A DNA stretch of 64,000 nucleotides. Origin: Martelella sp. HB161492 (GTDB lineage Bacteria > Pseudomonadota > Alphaproteobacteria > Rhizobiales > Rhizobiaceae). A program made the position numbers and the translations under genes. The stretch is taken from positions 551,873 to 615,872 of the forward strand of contig NZ_JAATVV010000001.1 in NCBI RefSeq assembly GCF_013184775.1. Direction: 5' to 3'. The notes beneath the pieces are model-generated. The model made no database searches, was not told the origin of the DNA, and saw only the letters and a list, made by a program, of their open reading frames with translations. Shown here in pieces: positions 34,316 through 43,800 of the stretch (the stretch's first letter is position 1; each line of letters starts with the position of its first letter).

Positions 34316-34882
34316 TCAGATCGATCTGCGCCGCTGGACCGGCACCAGGCTCAGCATCGGTGCAGGCCTTGATTTCGGCCTGGGTCCCAGCGCCTTGCCG
34401 GACAGATCAGCCGGCCGTTTTCTGGTGTCCTGTCCCCGTGCCACGCCAGAAACGCTGGCAGAACCGTGTACCGGATCTGCCAGCCTTGCCGATGGCTGCG
34501 TTGACTGACATGTTTCACGTGAACAGACGCCGTGCTCCGCCCCGTCAACCGGCGTCTCGGCCGCCTTTGCCGCAGGCCGTCTGCGCAAAATATCCTTCGG
34601 CCAGATATTGAGGGCATCCACCGCATCGAAATTGGAGTAGCACTCGAGCGCAAAACCAAAGACTTCGCTGCGCTCCCGATAATAGGCGCGCTCCTCGTCG
34701 GTCGACGCCTGGCTCGCGCGCGCTTCTGCCTCGGCCACCGCATAGGCCATGCTGTTCCAATCGACAATGCTTTCCGAAGCAGGATAAAAGCGGCCGATCT
34801 CGGCGCGCCGGAAATATTCCAGGGTGGCGTTCACACTATCATGTCCGAATGGCAAGGCTTGTACTCCTGAAAAGGACGACAT
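34316..34882 (-). CDS. Hypothetical protein, conserved-looking N-terminal half
   Basis: I do not recognise this protein. Residues 1-100 look like a folded helical domain (VNATLEYFRRAEIGRFYP, SMAYAVAEAEARASQA, YYRERSEVFGFALECYSNF). Residues 105-188 are low-complexity, basic and probably disordered. No signal peptide is seen. The ATG at 34882 has no ribosome binding site; a TTG nine codons later (34855) has AGGAG at 8 bases and may be the true start. It is convergent with the GH1 gene and upstream sequence is AT-rich. Confidence 0.55.
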   Translation of the reverse strand: MSSFSGVQALPFGHDSVNATLEYFRRAEIGRFYPASESIVDWNSMAYAVAEAEARASQASTDEERAYYRERSEVFGFALECYSNFDAVDALNIWPKDILRRRPAAKAAETPVDGAEHGVCSRETCQSTQPSARLADPVHGSASVSGVARGQDTRKRPADLSGKALGPRPKSRPAPMLSLVPVQRRRSI

Positions 34883-35052
34883 ATCATTTTACTAATATTT
34901 TAATAAAATAAGATATTTAAATGAGCTTTGAGACTAACATTCATGACAAGATGGCGCCTGCGCCTGCGCGTCTGAAAAGCAAATGCCTCCGCCGCAACCT
35001 GACATGCGACGGGGGCATCCGCGATCGAAAGAGAATGTCTTCCGGGAACCGA

Positions 35053-37497
35053 TCAGCCGATGACAGCCTCGACCTTGACGGCATGAATGCCTGCGGCAGG
35101 CGGTGAGACAAGATCACCCGCTATCGCATGGCCATCAACAACGAGCGAAACCGCATTGCCGGGCCCCTTGCGGGTTACGGTGATATCGTAGGTCACGCCA
35201 CGCCATGTACGGCTGACGGAGAAACCGCTCCAGCGCTCCGGGATCACCGGCGCAACCCGCAGCCCCTCATATTCCGGGCGAATGCCGAAAATGAACTGGG
35301 TGATGGCATAGTAATTCCAGGCGGCGGTGCCCGTCAGCCAGGAGTTCTTCGCCTCACCGTGGCGGGTGGCATCACGTCCGGCAATCATCTGGGCATAGAC
35401 ATAGGGCTCCAGCCGGTGCGTATCGGAAATCGCCTCGCGCGCCGACGGGTTGATGCGGTTATAATAGTCGAAGGCCGCATCACCATTGCCGAGCACGGTT
35501 TCGGCAATCATGACCCAGGGATTGTTGTGGCAGAAGATGCCGGCATTCTCCTTGTAACCCGGCGGATAGGTCGAGATCTCGCCATATTCGATGTAGTATT
35601 TGGTGTAAGCGGGCTGCAGCACGACAATGCCATGCGGGGTCGCCAGATGCTTGGCAACGGAATCGAGCGCCTTGCGCGCCTTGCCGTCATCAACGCCAAC
35701 GCCAGCCAGAACGCAGAAGCCCTGGCTTTCGATGAAGATCTTGCCTTCCTCATTCTCCTTCGAACCAATCTTGCGGCCGAAGTCATCATAGGCGCGCACG
35801 AACCACTCACCATCCCAGCCATGGGCGCGGATCGTCCCATCCATGTCGGCGGCCACCTTGGCATAAAGGTCCGCATCATCAGCCTTGCCAGTCTCGCGGG
35901 CGATGTCGGAAAGTTCACGTGCGGAGAGCACCATCAGACCGGCAATGAAGACACTTTCGGCAACCTTGCCATCCTTGCTGGTGGTGGTCTGGAAGCTCTC
36001 ACCGGGCGTGTCGGAAAAGCAGTTGAGATTGAGGCAGTCATTCCAGTCGGCGCGGCCGATCAGCGGCAGGCCATGCGGACCGATCCTGTCGAGTGCATAT
36101 TGCATGGCGCGGGTCAGATGGGCGTAAAGCGGCTCTTCCGTGCCGGGCTGATTGTCGAACACCACCGGCTCTTCAAGAATGGAAAAGTCGCCGGTTTCCT
36201 TCAGATAGGCAGCAACACCGATGATCAGCCAGTGCGGATCGTCGTTGAAGTCACCGCCAATGTCATTATTGCCCTTCTTGGTCAGCGGCTGATACTGGTG
36301 ATAGGCGCCGCCGGAGGATAGCTGGGTCGCGGCGATATCGAGAATGCGTTCGCGCGCACGGGCCGGCACCATATGGACGAAGCCGAGCAGATCCTGATTG
36401 CTGTCGCGGAAGCCCAGACCACGGCCGATCCCGCTTTCAAAGGATGAGGCCGAGCGCGACATGTTGAAGGTCGCCATGCACTGATAGGCGTTCCAGATAT
36501 TGACCATGCGGTCGGCATGGATATCGGGCGACGTCACCTGATAGACGCCGAGCAGATCGTCCCAATGCCGCTTCAGCGCCGTGAAGGCCGCCTCGACATT
36601 TTCGATCTGACGATATTTCTCGATCACCGGCGCCACGGTTTTCTTGTTGAGGCGCTGCGAGCCCGGCGGGTCGAATTTCTCGGCCTTGTCATTTTCATGA
36701 TAGCCGAGCACGAAGATCACCTGGCGGGTTTCGCCGGGAGCCAGCACCATCTTCACATGATGTGATCCCATCGGTGACCAGCCATGGGCCACTGAATCGC
36801 GTGACCGGCCTTCGGCAACGGCGACCGGCCTGTCCCAGCCACGCCACGGACCGAGAAAATCCTCGCGGCTCGTATCAAAGCCTGCAAGCGTCTCGGAGCA
36901 GGCAAAATAGGCAAAGTGATTGCGGCGCTCGCGATATTCGGTCTTGTGATAGATGACCTCGTCTTCCACCTCGACCTGCCCGGTGGAAAGATTGCGCTGG
37001 AAATTGGTCATGTCGTCCAGCGCATCCCAGAGGCAGAATTCCACCGAAGAGAACAGCGAGACATCGGCTGGCACCAGCCGTTCGTTGGTGACGGTCAGCT
37101 GCCAGATTTCCAGCGTCTCGCCAAGCGGCACGAAATAGCGGTTGGAAACGCGGATGCCATTGCGCTTGGAGCCGATCGTCGAGTAGCCCATGCCATGACG
37201 GCAGCTGTAATCCTCGACCTCCGACTGGGTCGGCATCCACGAAGGCGACCAGAAGTCGGCCGTCTCATTGTCACGGACATAGACATAGCGGCCTGACATA
37301 TCGAGCGGCACATTGTTGTAGCGCCCGCGGGTGAGGCGGCGGAGCCTGGCATCACGGTAATAGGAATAGCCGCCCCCCGTGGCCGAGAGAATGCCGAAAT
37401 AGCCTTCGCAACCGATATAGTTGACCCAGGGATAGGGCGTATCCGGCCGGGTGATCACATATTCGCGGGCCGTGTCGTCGAAATAACCGTATTTCAT
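35053..37497 (-). CDS. Glycoside hydrolase family 94 phosphorylase (cellobiose phosphorylase-like)
   Basis: An 814-residue cytosolic enzyme. Family 94 enzymes cleave a beta-glucoside with phosphate to give a sugar 1-phosphate, saving one ATP. Landmarks are the N-terminal beta-sandwich (YGYFDDTAREYVITRPDTP, PWVNYIG), GFRDSNQD (about 362-369), GRADWNDCLNL with the catalytic Asp487, and TYPPGYKENAGIFCHNNPW in the phosphate/acceptor region. The length fits cellobiose phosphorylase. Chitobiose or laminaribiose phosphorylase cannot be excluded by eye. It is divergent from a TRAP transporter, and a perfect LacI-type operator lies between them. Confidence 0.88.
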   Translation of the reverse strand: MKYGYFDDTAREYVITRPDTPYPWVNYIGCEGYFGILSATGGGYSYYRDARLRRLTRGRYNNVPLDMSGRYVYVRDNETADFWSPSWMPTQSEVEDYSCRHGMGYSTIGSKRNGIRVSNRYFVPLGETLEIWQLTVTNERLVPADVSLFSSVEFCLWDALDDMTNFQRNLSTGQVEVEDEVIYHKTEYRERRNHFAYFACSETLAGFDTSREDFLGPWRGWDRPVAVAEGRSRDSVAHGWSPMGSHHVKMVLAPGETRQVIFVLGYHENDKAEKFDPPGSQRLNKKTVAPVIEKYRQIENVEAAFTALKRHWDDLLGVYQVTSPDIHADRMVNIWNAYQCMATFNMSRSASSFESGIGRGLGFRDSNQDLLGFVHMVPARARERILDIAATQLSSGGAYHQYQPLTKKGNNDIGGDFNDDPHWLIIGVAAYLKETGDFSILEEPVVFDNQPGTEEPLYAHLTRAMQYALDRIGPHGLPLIGRADWNDCLNLNCFSDTPGESFQTTTSKDGKVAESVFIAGLMVLSARELSDIARETGKADDADLYAKVAADMDGTIRAHGWDGEWFVRAYDDFGRKIGSKENEEGKIFIESQGFCVLAGVGVDDGKARKALDSVAKHLATPHGIVVLQPAYTKYYIEYGEISTYPPGYKENAGIFCHNNPWVMIAETVLGNGDAAFDYYNRINPSAREAISDTHRLEPYVYAQMIAGRDATRHGEAKNSWLTGTAAWNYYAITQFIFGIRPEYEGLRVAPVIPERWSGFSVSRTWRGVTYDITVTRKGPGNAVSLVVDGHAIAGDLVSPPAAGIHAVKVEAVIG

Positions 37498-38222
37498 GAT
37501 GCAATCCTGTTCAGCGTGCCTGTCTCTTCAAATCCTGCGGCAGCGCGACAGCCTCTTCCCAAGAGCAGATCCCAGGCAAACGGGCACCTCCTGGCGTCCG
37601 GTTTGGCACGGAAACATGGCCCGGACATGCGCCCGATCGGCACATGGCTCAGACCCGGCTTTGATGGGCAGGCCGGCTCGCGTCCTCCTGAAAGGCCTGT
37701 TACCACAAAATCGCAGCCACCAAAAGTGAAACGTTTTAGATTTAGTCGCCTTCTGCGTGTCAAACTGAATTCTCAATTTTGCGCATCGCAAATTTTGGAG
37801 ATACATATTATTGTTTTTATTCACTTAAATATTCACGCATGCGCAACCTTCACATGCTCATTTTTTTCAAAGCGGTTTGAGAATGATACCTGTAACGTTA
37901 CAGAAAATGCGGCTTGATGCTCATCCTGCAGCCGTACGTCACCGGCTGCGATGCGCATCCGCTCCGGCAACACCGAGGTGAGGCTTGCGCATCTGCAGCC
38001 GGCCGAGGCGGGCCGGCGCTTCGGAAACCGGAAACGCCGGAAAGGCTGCGGCAACCCGAAGACGCTGTTGCAAAAGCCACGCCCCATTGCCGGAAAGCGC
38101 TGACGGACAGGGCCTTGCCCTGCTTTCCCGATTGACAAGTCGCGCCGCCATGGTCCAGCTTCACTTCCAATTTCAAGCCTTGACCTTTTTCAGGACAGAC
38201 AATGACGAGGGGACGTCTCCAT
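37498..38222. other. Long divergent intergenic region between GH94 and TRAP genes
   Basis: A stretch of 725 bases without a supported gene. The central part (about 37735-37890) is AT-rich, which suggests promoters. It ends at the operator at 37890-37903. The remainder up to the dctP gene is GC-rich and its frames look like chance. Confidence 0.55.
37890..37903. promoter_or_regulatory. Perfect LacI-type operator between GH94 and TRAP genes
   Basis: CTGTAACGTTACAG, identical in all 14 bases to 32615-32628. It sits at the edge of the AT-rich part of the divergent region, 393 bases from the GH94 start and 320 bases from the dctP start. It could control either or both. Confidence 0.7.
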
Positions 38223-39239
38223 ATGAAGACCACGTTGAAGATCGCAACTTTTCTGACGGGAACGATGCTGGCCGGACAGGCCTTCAGCGCAGAAGTGCTG
38301 ACGATCGCCAACTGGCTGCCGCCGACCCATGCGCTGGTTGCCGATGTGATGGTGCCCTATGCCAAGGAAATCGCCGAGGCGACTGATGGCCGCGTCACCG
38401 CCAACATTCTGCCGGCCCCGCTTGGCCCGCCACCGGCGCAATACGACCTTGCCGTCAACGGCGTTGCCGATATTTCCTTCGGCGTGCAGGGCTATACGCC
38501 CGGCCGTTTCAAGACCACCAATCTGGCGGAGCTGCCCTTCTGGGGCGATACGGCCGAAGCGAACTCAGTCGCCTACTGGCGCACCTGGAACGACCTGCTG
38601 CAGAATGCGCATGAATATGACGACGTTCATGTTCTCGCCGTCTTCACCCATGGCCCCGGCCAGACCTTCATGACCAAGGGCGATCTCTCCAGCCTCGATA
38701 CGCTGAAGGGCGCGAAGATCCGCGTCGGCGGCGGCATTGTCCATGAAATCGCCACCGCACTCGGCGCCGTGCCGGTCGAGGGCCCGTCCTCGCAGACCTA
38801 TGAGCTGATGTCTCAGGGCGTTGCCGATGGCATCATGTTCCCGTTTGAATCGGTCAACTTCTTCGGCCTGACCGATCTTGTCAGCCAGGCGCTGGTGGTG
38901 CCGGGCGGTCTTTACAACACCTCCTTCTTCATCGTCATGAACAAGGCCAAGTGGGAAAGCCTGTCGCCGGAAGACCAGGCGGCAATCGACAGTGTTTCGG
39001 GCGAGGCGCTCGCACGGCTTGCCGGCCAGGCCTGGGACAAGGTGGATGCCGAAGGCCGCGCCGCCATGGAGGGCAAGGTCACCATCCATGATGCAACGCC
39101 GGAACAGGTCGCCGAAATCACCACCATGGTGCAGCCCGTCGTCGATGCCAAGCTCGCTGAAATTGACGAGACCGGCATCTCCTCGGCCGAGGCGGTCCAG
39201 ATGATGAAGAAGAATCTGGAAGAACTGCAGGCTCAATGA
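38223..39239 (+). CDS. dctP: TRAP transporter solute-binding protein (DctP family)
   Basis: A 338-residue periplasmic binding protein. It has a signal peptide of about 22 residues (TLKIATFLTGTMLAGQAFSA), then VLTIANWLPPTHALVADVM. Family strings include DLAVNGVADISFGVQGY, LDTLKGAKIRVGGGIVHEIATALGAVPV and AINKAKWESLS-like sequence (VMNKAKWESLSPEDQAAID). I start at the ATG at 38223, with GAGGGG about 11 bases upstream; the frame opens 7 codons earlier. TRAP systems mostly take up organic acids and sugar acids. The GH94 neighbour hints at a sugar-related ligand, which is inference. It overlaps the next gene by four bases. Confidence 0.9.
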   Translation: MKTTLKIATFLTGTMLAGQAFSAEVLTIANWLPPTHALVADVMVPYAKEIAEATDGRVTANILPAPLGPPPAQYDLAVNGVADISFGVQGYTPGRFKTTNLAELPFWGDTAEANSVAYWRTWNDLLQNAHEYDDVHVLAVFTHGPGQTFMTKGDLSSLDTLKGAKIRVGGGIVHEIATALGAVPVEGPSSQTYELMSQGVADGIMFPFESVNFFGLTDLVSQALVVPGGLYNTSFFIVMNKAKWESLSPEDQAAIDSVSGEALARLAGQAWDKVDAEGRAAMEGKVTIHDATPEQVAEITTMVQPVVDAKLAEIDETGISSAEAVQMMKKNLEELQAQ

Positions 39240-39748
39240 GCGATACCGAATCTTATAGTTTGCATGACAGGGCCGCGCATCCTCTGGTGCGCGGCATTCG
39301 TATTGTCCTCAGTCTTGTCGCCGGCATCCTGCTGATGGTGCTGATGATGCTCACCGTCAGTGATGTCATCGGCCGCTATATCTTCAACGCACCGATCACC
39401 GGGGCGTCGGAACTGTCCGAACTGCTGCTGGTCTCGATCGTCTTTCTCGGCCTGCCGGCTGTCTGTCTCGACGGCGGTCATGTTACCGTCGATCTGGTGA
39501 CGAAGGCGCTGCCCGCCCGCATCGAGGAGCCGCGCGTCTTTCTGACCGGCATCATCTCGGCGATCGTGCTTGGCGTCGTCTGCTGGCGGCTCTTTGCCTA
39601 TGGCGATCAGGTGGCAAGCTATCTCGTCACCAACAGCCTGCGCATCCGTGTCGCCCCCTTCATCTGGTTCTGCGCCGTCATGACCGGAGTTTCGTCCGCG
39701 ATCACCCTTGTCATCGCGCTTGCCGCACTCAGGAGGCGCAAGCCATGA
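39236..39748 (+). CDS. dctQ: TRAP transporter small permease (DctQ family)
   Basis: A 170-residue inner-membrane protein with four membrane helices. FNAPITGASELSELLLVSIVFLGLP followed by DGGHVTVDLV is the DctQ signature. It overlaps dctP and dctM by four bases each (ATGA and ATGAT junctions), so the three are translated as a unit. It forms the membrane complex with DctM. Confidence 0.92.
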   Translation: MSDTESYSLHDRAAHPLVRGIRIVLSLVAGILLMVLMMLTVSDVIGRYIFNAPITGASELSELLLVSIVFLGLPAVCLDGGHVTVDLVTKALPARIEEPRVFLTGIISAIVLGVVCWRLFAYGDQVASYLVTNSLRIRVAPFIWFCAVMTGVSSAITLVIALAALRRRKP

Positions 39749-41034
39749 TCGAATGGCCCGTCGGTATTGCCGTGCTGCTCGTGCTTTTGCTGAGCGGCGT
39801 GCCCATCGCCTTTGCCCTGACGCTGATCGGCGTCGTCGGCACGGCCTCCATCATCGGCTTCAAACCCTCCTTCGCCCTGCTTGGCTCGACCTTTTTCGAC
39901 AATGGCCGCTCCTACACGCTGACGGTGATGCCGCTGTTCCTGCTGATGGGCAATTTCGTCGTCCAATCCGGCATCGCCCGCGATCTCTACAATTCCGCCC
40001 ATGCCTGGCTGCGCCACCGGCGCGGCGGCCTGGCGCTGGCAACGGTTGTCGCCTGCGGCGGCTTTTCCTCCGTCTGCGGCTCGTCACTGGCAACGGCGGC
40101 CACCATGTCGAAGATCGCCCTGCCCTCGATGCGCCGCTTCGGCTATCCCGACAGCCTTGCCACCGCCTCGATTGCCGCCGGCGGCACGCTGGGCATCCTG
40201 ATCCCGCCCTCGGTCATCCTGGTTTTCTACGGCATCATGACCCAGCAGAATATCGGCAAACTGTTCATTGCCGGGATCCTGCCCGGCGTGATCGGCATTC
40301 TGTTCTACGCCATCGCCGTGATGATCTCGGTCCGCTTCACGGCAAAGGACCTGCCGCGCGAGGAACGCCTGCCGCTGAAGGAGCGGCTTCTGGCACTGAA
40401 GGGCACGGCCGGCGCCATCGCACTCTTCGTCTTCGTCATGGGCGGCATCTATCTCGGTGTGTTCACGCCGACGGAAAGTGCCGGCATGGGTGCCTTCGGC
40501 GCCTTCATTCTGGCACTGGCGAGCCGCAAGCTGACGCTGGCCTCGCTTGGCGACATTCTCTATGGCACCGCCAAAACCTCGGCGATGATGTTCTTCATCC
40601 TGTTCGGCGCCATGACCTTCACCAATTATGTCAATCTGTCGGGCATGACCAATGACATCCAGTCCGCCCTCGGCATTTTCGGTGACGGGCCGCTGCCGAC
40701 CATCCTTGCCATTCTGGTGATCTATCTGCTGCTCGGCTGTGTGCTGGAAGGCCTGTCGATGATCACGCTCACCGTGCCGATCTTCTATCCGATCGTCGCC
40801 GCGCAGGGTTTCGATCTGATCTGGTTCGGCATTTTCGTGGTCGTGATCACCGAGGTCAGCTACATCACGCCGCCGGTCGGCATGAACGCCTTCGTGCTCA
40901 ACACCGTGGTGCGCGACGTCAGTCTGAGGACGATCTTTGCCGGCCTTCTGCCCTTTGTCGCCATGGATCTGCTGCGCATCGCGCTTCTGATCGCCATTCC
41001 CGGCATCGTGCTGTTGATCCCGTCGATGATGTGA
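39745..41034 (+). CDS. dctM: TRAP transporter large permease (DctM family)
   Basis: A 429-residue protein with about 12 membrane helices, the ion-coupled channel of the TRAP system. SGVPIAFALTLIGV, MPLFLLMGNFV, CGGFSSVCGSSLATAATMSKIALPSM, AGGTLGILIPPSVILVFYG and PTESAGMGAFGAF are all family strings. It ends the dctPQM operon and is convergent with the COG0523 GTPase gene; a hairpin lies between the stops. Confidence 0.94.
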   Translation: MIEWPVGIAVLLVLLLSGVPIAFALTLIGVVGTASIIGFKPSFALLGSTFFDNGRSYTLTVMPLFLLMGNFVVQSGIARDLYNSAHAWLRHRRGGLALATVVACGGFSSVCGSSLATAATMSKIALPSMRRFGYPDSLATASIAAGGTLGILIPPSVILVFYGIMTQQNIGKLFIAGILPGVIGILFYAIAVMISVRFTAKDLPREERLPLKERLLALKGTAGAIALFVFVMGGIYLGVFTPTESAGMGAFGAFILALASRKLTLASLGDILYGTAKTSAMMFFILFGAMTFTNYVNLSGMTNDIQSALGIFGDGPLPTILAILVIYLLLGCVLEGLSMITLTVPIFYPIVAAQGFDLIWFGIFVVVITEVSYITPPVGMNAFVLNTVVRDVSLRTIFAGLLPFVAMDLLRIALLIAIPGIVLLIPSMM

Positions 41035-41047
41035 TCCGCGACTTTAC

Positions 41048-41070
41048 GGGTCAGGCCGCGCGCCTGACCC
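41048..41070. terminator. Hairpin between convergent dctM and GTPase genes
   Basis: GGGTCAGGC-CGCGC-GCCTGACCC has a perfect 9-base stem and overlaps the last codons of the GTPase gene. There is no T-run on either side, so its role as terminator is likely but not certain. Confidence 0.45.
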
Positions 41071-42271
41071 AGGACGGGAAAGGATCGGTCAATCCTTCAT
41101 AGTCGCGCTCGTTGAAGCCGGTGCCCGTGTCGATGAGGCAATCGTCCAGCGCCTGCCGGATCGCCGCCTGATCCATGCCCGTGCCGATGAAAACGATCTC
41201 CTGACGCCGGTCGCCATAGGCCTCGTGCCAGCAATCCTCGATCATGCCGCGCAGTTCCGGATTGTCGGGCCAACGGCTTTCCGGCACAGCTGCCCACCAG
41301 CGCCCGAGCGGGCCGGAGCGGACAATCGCACCGGCCAGCGAGAACTCGCCGGCGAAATCCGGGCGCGTTGCCAGCCAGAAATGCCCCTTGGCGCGGATCA
41401 GTCCGGTAAAGCTGGTCTTGGTAAAGCGGTCGAATTTTTCCGGGTGAAACGGCGCGCGAGCGCGATAGACGAAGCTGGAAATGCCGTATTCCTCCGTCTC
41501 CGGCACGTGATCGGCAAAACCGTAAAGCTCCTTGGCCCAGAGCGGATGCTGGCTCGCCTTGTCTTCGCTGAAAAGCCCGGTGTCGAGCAATTCTTCCAGC
41601 GCAACTTCAGAGAAATCCGTCTCGATGATCTTCGCATCGGCGTTCAGCGCCCGCACCACCTTGACGACGTTTTCGCGTTCCTGCGGCGTCACATCAGAGA
41701 TCTTGTTGACGACGACGACATCGGCAAATTCGATCTGCTCGACATGAAGGTCGACCAGCGTGCGGTCATCACCTGAGCCCGCCACCTCGCCGCGATCGCT
41801 CAGGAATTCATGACCGCCATATTCGCGCAGCAGGTTCACCGCGTCCACCACCGTCACCATGGTGTCGAGCCGGGCGAGATCTGAAAGGCTCCGCCCCATC
41901 TCGTCGCGGAAGGAAAAGGTGGCGGCAACCGGCAGCGGCTCGGCAATGCCGGTACCTTCGATCAGCAGATAGTCGAAGCGGTTTTCTTCCGACAGCCGCC
42001 GGACCTCGCTCAAGAGGTCGTCACGCAGCGTGCAGCAGATGCAGCCATTGGTCATTTCGACCATGGTTTCCTCGGTGCGCGACAGGTCTGCACCGCCCTG
42101 GCGCACCAGATCGGCATCGATGTTCACTTCGCTCATATCATTGACGATGACAGCCACCCGCCGCCCTTCGCGATTGTTGAGAATGTGATTGAGCAGGGTC
42201 GTCTTGCCCGCACCGAGAAAGCCTGACAGCACGGTGACGGGCAGGCGGTTATCCTTTTTGTTCTGCAACAT
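41051..42271 (-). CDS. COG0523 zinc-related metallochaperone GTPase (ZigA/YciC-like)
   Basis: A 406-residue G3E-family GTPase. Walker A reads [17 protein letters not shown]. The metal-binding motif is [13 protein letters not shown] (C-x-C-C). [14 protein letters not shown] gives the switch region and VVNKISDV the guanine-specificity loop. A CobW C-terminal domain follows ([17 protein letters not shown]). Such proteins supply zinc to client enzymes under zinc starvation and are Zur-repressed. I start at the ATG at 42271, with AGAGG upstream. The upstream Zur-like box supports the zinc assignment over the cobalamin (CobW) role. Confidence 0.88.
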   Translation of the reverse strand: MLQNKKDNRLPVTVLSGFLGAGKTTLLNHILNNREGRRVAVIVNDMSEVNIDADLVRQGGADLSRTEETMVEMTNGCICCTLRDDLLSEVRRLSEENRFDYLLIEGTGIAEPLPVAATFSFRDEMGRSLSDLARLDTMVTVVDAVNLLREYGGHEFLSDRGEVAGSGDDRTLVDLHVEQIEFADVVVVNKISDVTPQERENVVKVVRALNADAKIIETDFSEVALEELLDTGLFSEDKASQHPLWAKELYGFADHVPETEEYGISSFVYRARAPFHPEKFDRFTKTSFTGLIRAKGHFWLATRPDFAGEFSLAGAIVRSGPLGRWWAAVPESRWPDNPELRGMIEDCWHEAYGDRRQEIVFIGTGMDQAAIRQALDDCLIDTGTGFNERDYEGLTDPFPSWVRRAA

Positions 42272-42338
42272 GGCAGCCTCTTCTGATGAATGTCGCAACG
42301 GTCGAAAGCGCGACGACACTGCCAGTCGCGCTATATAA

Positions 42339-42357
42339 AACGTTATAACATTACGTT
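42339..42357. promoter_or_regulatory. Zur-like box upstream of the COG0523 GTPase
   Basis: AACGTTATAACATTACGTT is an imperfect palindrome with AACGT/ACGTT outer arms and the GTTATAACATTAC core seen in alphaproteobacterial Zur sites. It lies 67 bases upstream of the start codon. Assignment to Zur is from motif memory and gene context. Confidence 0.65.
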
Positions 42358-42444
42358 TAGCGAACAGAACCGCCCGTGGTCAAGACCCTTGTTTGCCATG
42401 TGCGTGCGCAAGGCGGGAGTCGCGATCGTGAGACAGTGACCGCA

Positions 42445-43800
42445 TCAGACAGGCCATGCTGCCGGTGCAGCGCGGAACGGGCCGGCGCGCCGGGAAAACT
42501 CTGGCCCCCGCCCATCGAGGCTTGCCGGAAAGACCACCCGGCGGGCAGGTCCCCAGAACGTCTCTTCGGCCTGCATCGCCACGCCGTCATCCCCGGCCTT
42601 TCCAGGGAGCGGCGGAGAGCGTCCGGCCGAAGCCAGCAGATGCGCCGTGCGCGCCAGCGACAGCCGGGCGCGGCGGCCTTTGCCATCCGCCCGTTTCAGC
42701 GCCAGCCCGCGCAACACCGCGGCGGCCATCAGATAGCCCGTGCCGTGATCCAGCACCTGCACCGGCAGCGCTACCGGCTTGTCCGCATGGCTCAGCCGCA
42801 TGCCCTCTTCGGCCAGCCCCGTTGCCAGTTGCAGCACGCTGTCAAAACCGCGCCTTTCCCGCCATGGCCCGGTCCAGCCATAGGCCGAGAGCGACACATC
42901 GATGAGGCCGGGATTGAGCGCCCGGCGCCGCTCTGCATCATAGCCCAGCCGGTCCAGCGCGCCCGGCCGGTAGCCATGCACCAGCACATGCGCCTCACTG
43001 AGCAGACGTTCAAATATGCGCCGGTCTTCTGAGCGCTTCAGGTCCAGCCCGGCGCAGGCCTTGCCGAGTGTCACCTCGGCCTCAAGACCGTCTTCCCGCC
43101 AATCGGGCGGATCGATCCTCAGCACCGATGCACCGAAGCCTGCAAGAAAACGCGTTGCAACCGGCCCCGCCAGCACGCGGGTCAGATCCAGCACCTTCAG
43201 TCCGGCAAGATCACCCGCAAAGGCAGGCAGCGGCGGCTCCTCCGCCGCGTCGCAATGATCCCAGCAGATCAGCGGTTCGCCTGCCACCGCCTGCCCCTGC
43301 GGGTGAGCCGACCAGCTCGCAAGCCCGGTCATCGCCGCCGCCACGCCACCGGCCGCCGTGACAGCTTCGGCAAGCGCATCGCCCTCCCATCCGGCAACAG
43401 CACTTTCCACCGCAGAGCGTCTCGCCTCGACGCCGAGAACACCAAGCGTCGCCTGACGATGCGCCGGCACATTTGTGTGCAGCCGGATCCAGCCGTCCTT
43501 GGTGCGATAATTGCCGGCAACAGGATCCCAGGCCTCAGGCAGCGTCCAGCCCTCGGGCGTCACGGTCATGCCGCACCAAAACTCCACCCGGCGCCGGTCC
43601 AGTGTGATCACATCATGGCCGATCAGGACGGCAAGCTCGCGCAGCGCAGCAGCCATGGTCGCCAGTGCCAGCTCTGAAACGTGGAAAACAGATGAAAGCC
43701 CGAAATGCCCGCTTTCGTGAACAGCCGGCAGCGGCAGGTCGGGAATGCCGAGCGCCTGTTCGATCTCAGCCCGAAAAAAAGCTGCAGCGCTCCCCGTCAT
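42445..43800 (-). CDS. Divergent family III CoA-transferase-like protein
   Basis: A 451-residue protein of the CaiB/BaiF superfamily. The second half has LKVLDLTRVLAGPVATRFLAGFGASVLRIDPP, LDLKRSEDRRIFERLLSEAHVLVHGYRPGAL and LSAYGWTGPWRERRGFDSVLQLATG, all family-like. The first half is a degenerate copy of the C-terminal domain, a circularly permuted layout seen in some double-length members. Where characterised enzymes have the catalytic Asp, this protein reads ARLSLARTAHLL (Arg), so ordinary CoA transfer is doubtful. I start at the ATG at 43800, with GGGGAGAG upstream. No CoA-pathway neighbours are present. Confidence 0.78.
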   Translation of the reverse strand: MTGSAAAFFRAEIEQALGIPDLPLPAVHESGHFGLSSVFHVSELALATMAAALRELAVLIGHDVITLDRRRVEFWCGMTVTPEGWTLPEAWDPVAGNYRTKDGWIRLHTNVPAHRQATLGVLGVEARRSAVESAVAGWEGDALAEAVTAAGGVAAAMTGLASWSAHPQGQAVAGEPLICWDHCDAAEEPPLPAFAGDLAGLKVLDLTRVLAGPVATRFLAGFGASVLRIDPPDWREDGLEAEVTLGKACAGLDLKRSEDRRIFERLLSEAHVLVHGYRPGALDRLGYDAERRRALNPGLIDVSLSAYGWTGPWRERRGFDSVLQLATGLAEEGMRLSHADKPVALPVQVLDHGTGYLMAAAVLRGLALKRADGKGRRARLSLARTAHLLASAGRSPPLPGKAGDDGVAMQAEETFWGPARRVVFPASLDGRGPEFSRRAGPFRAAPAAWPV

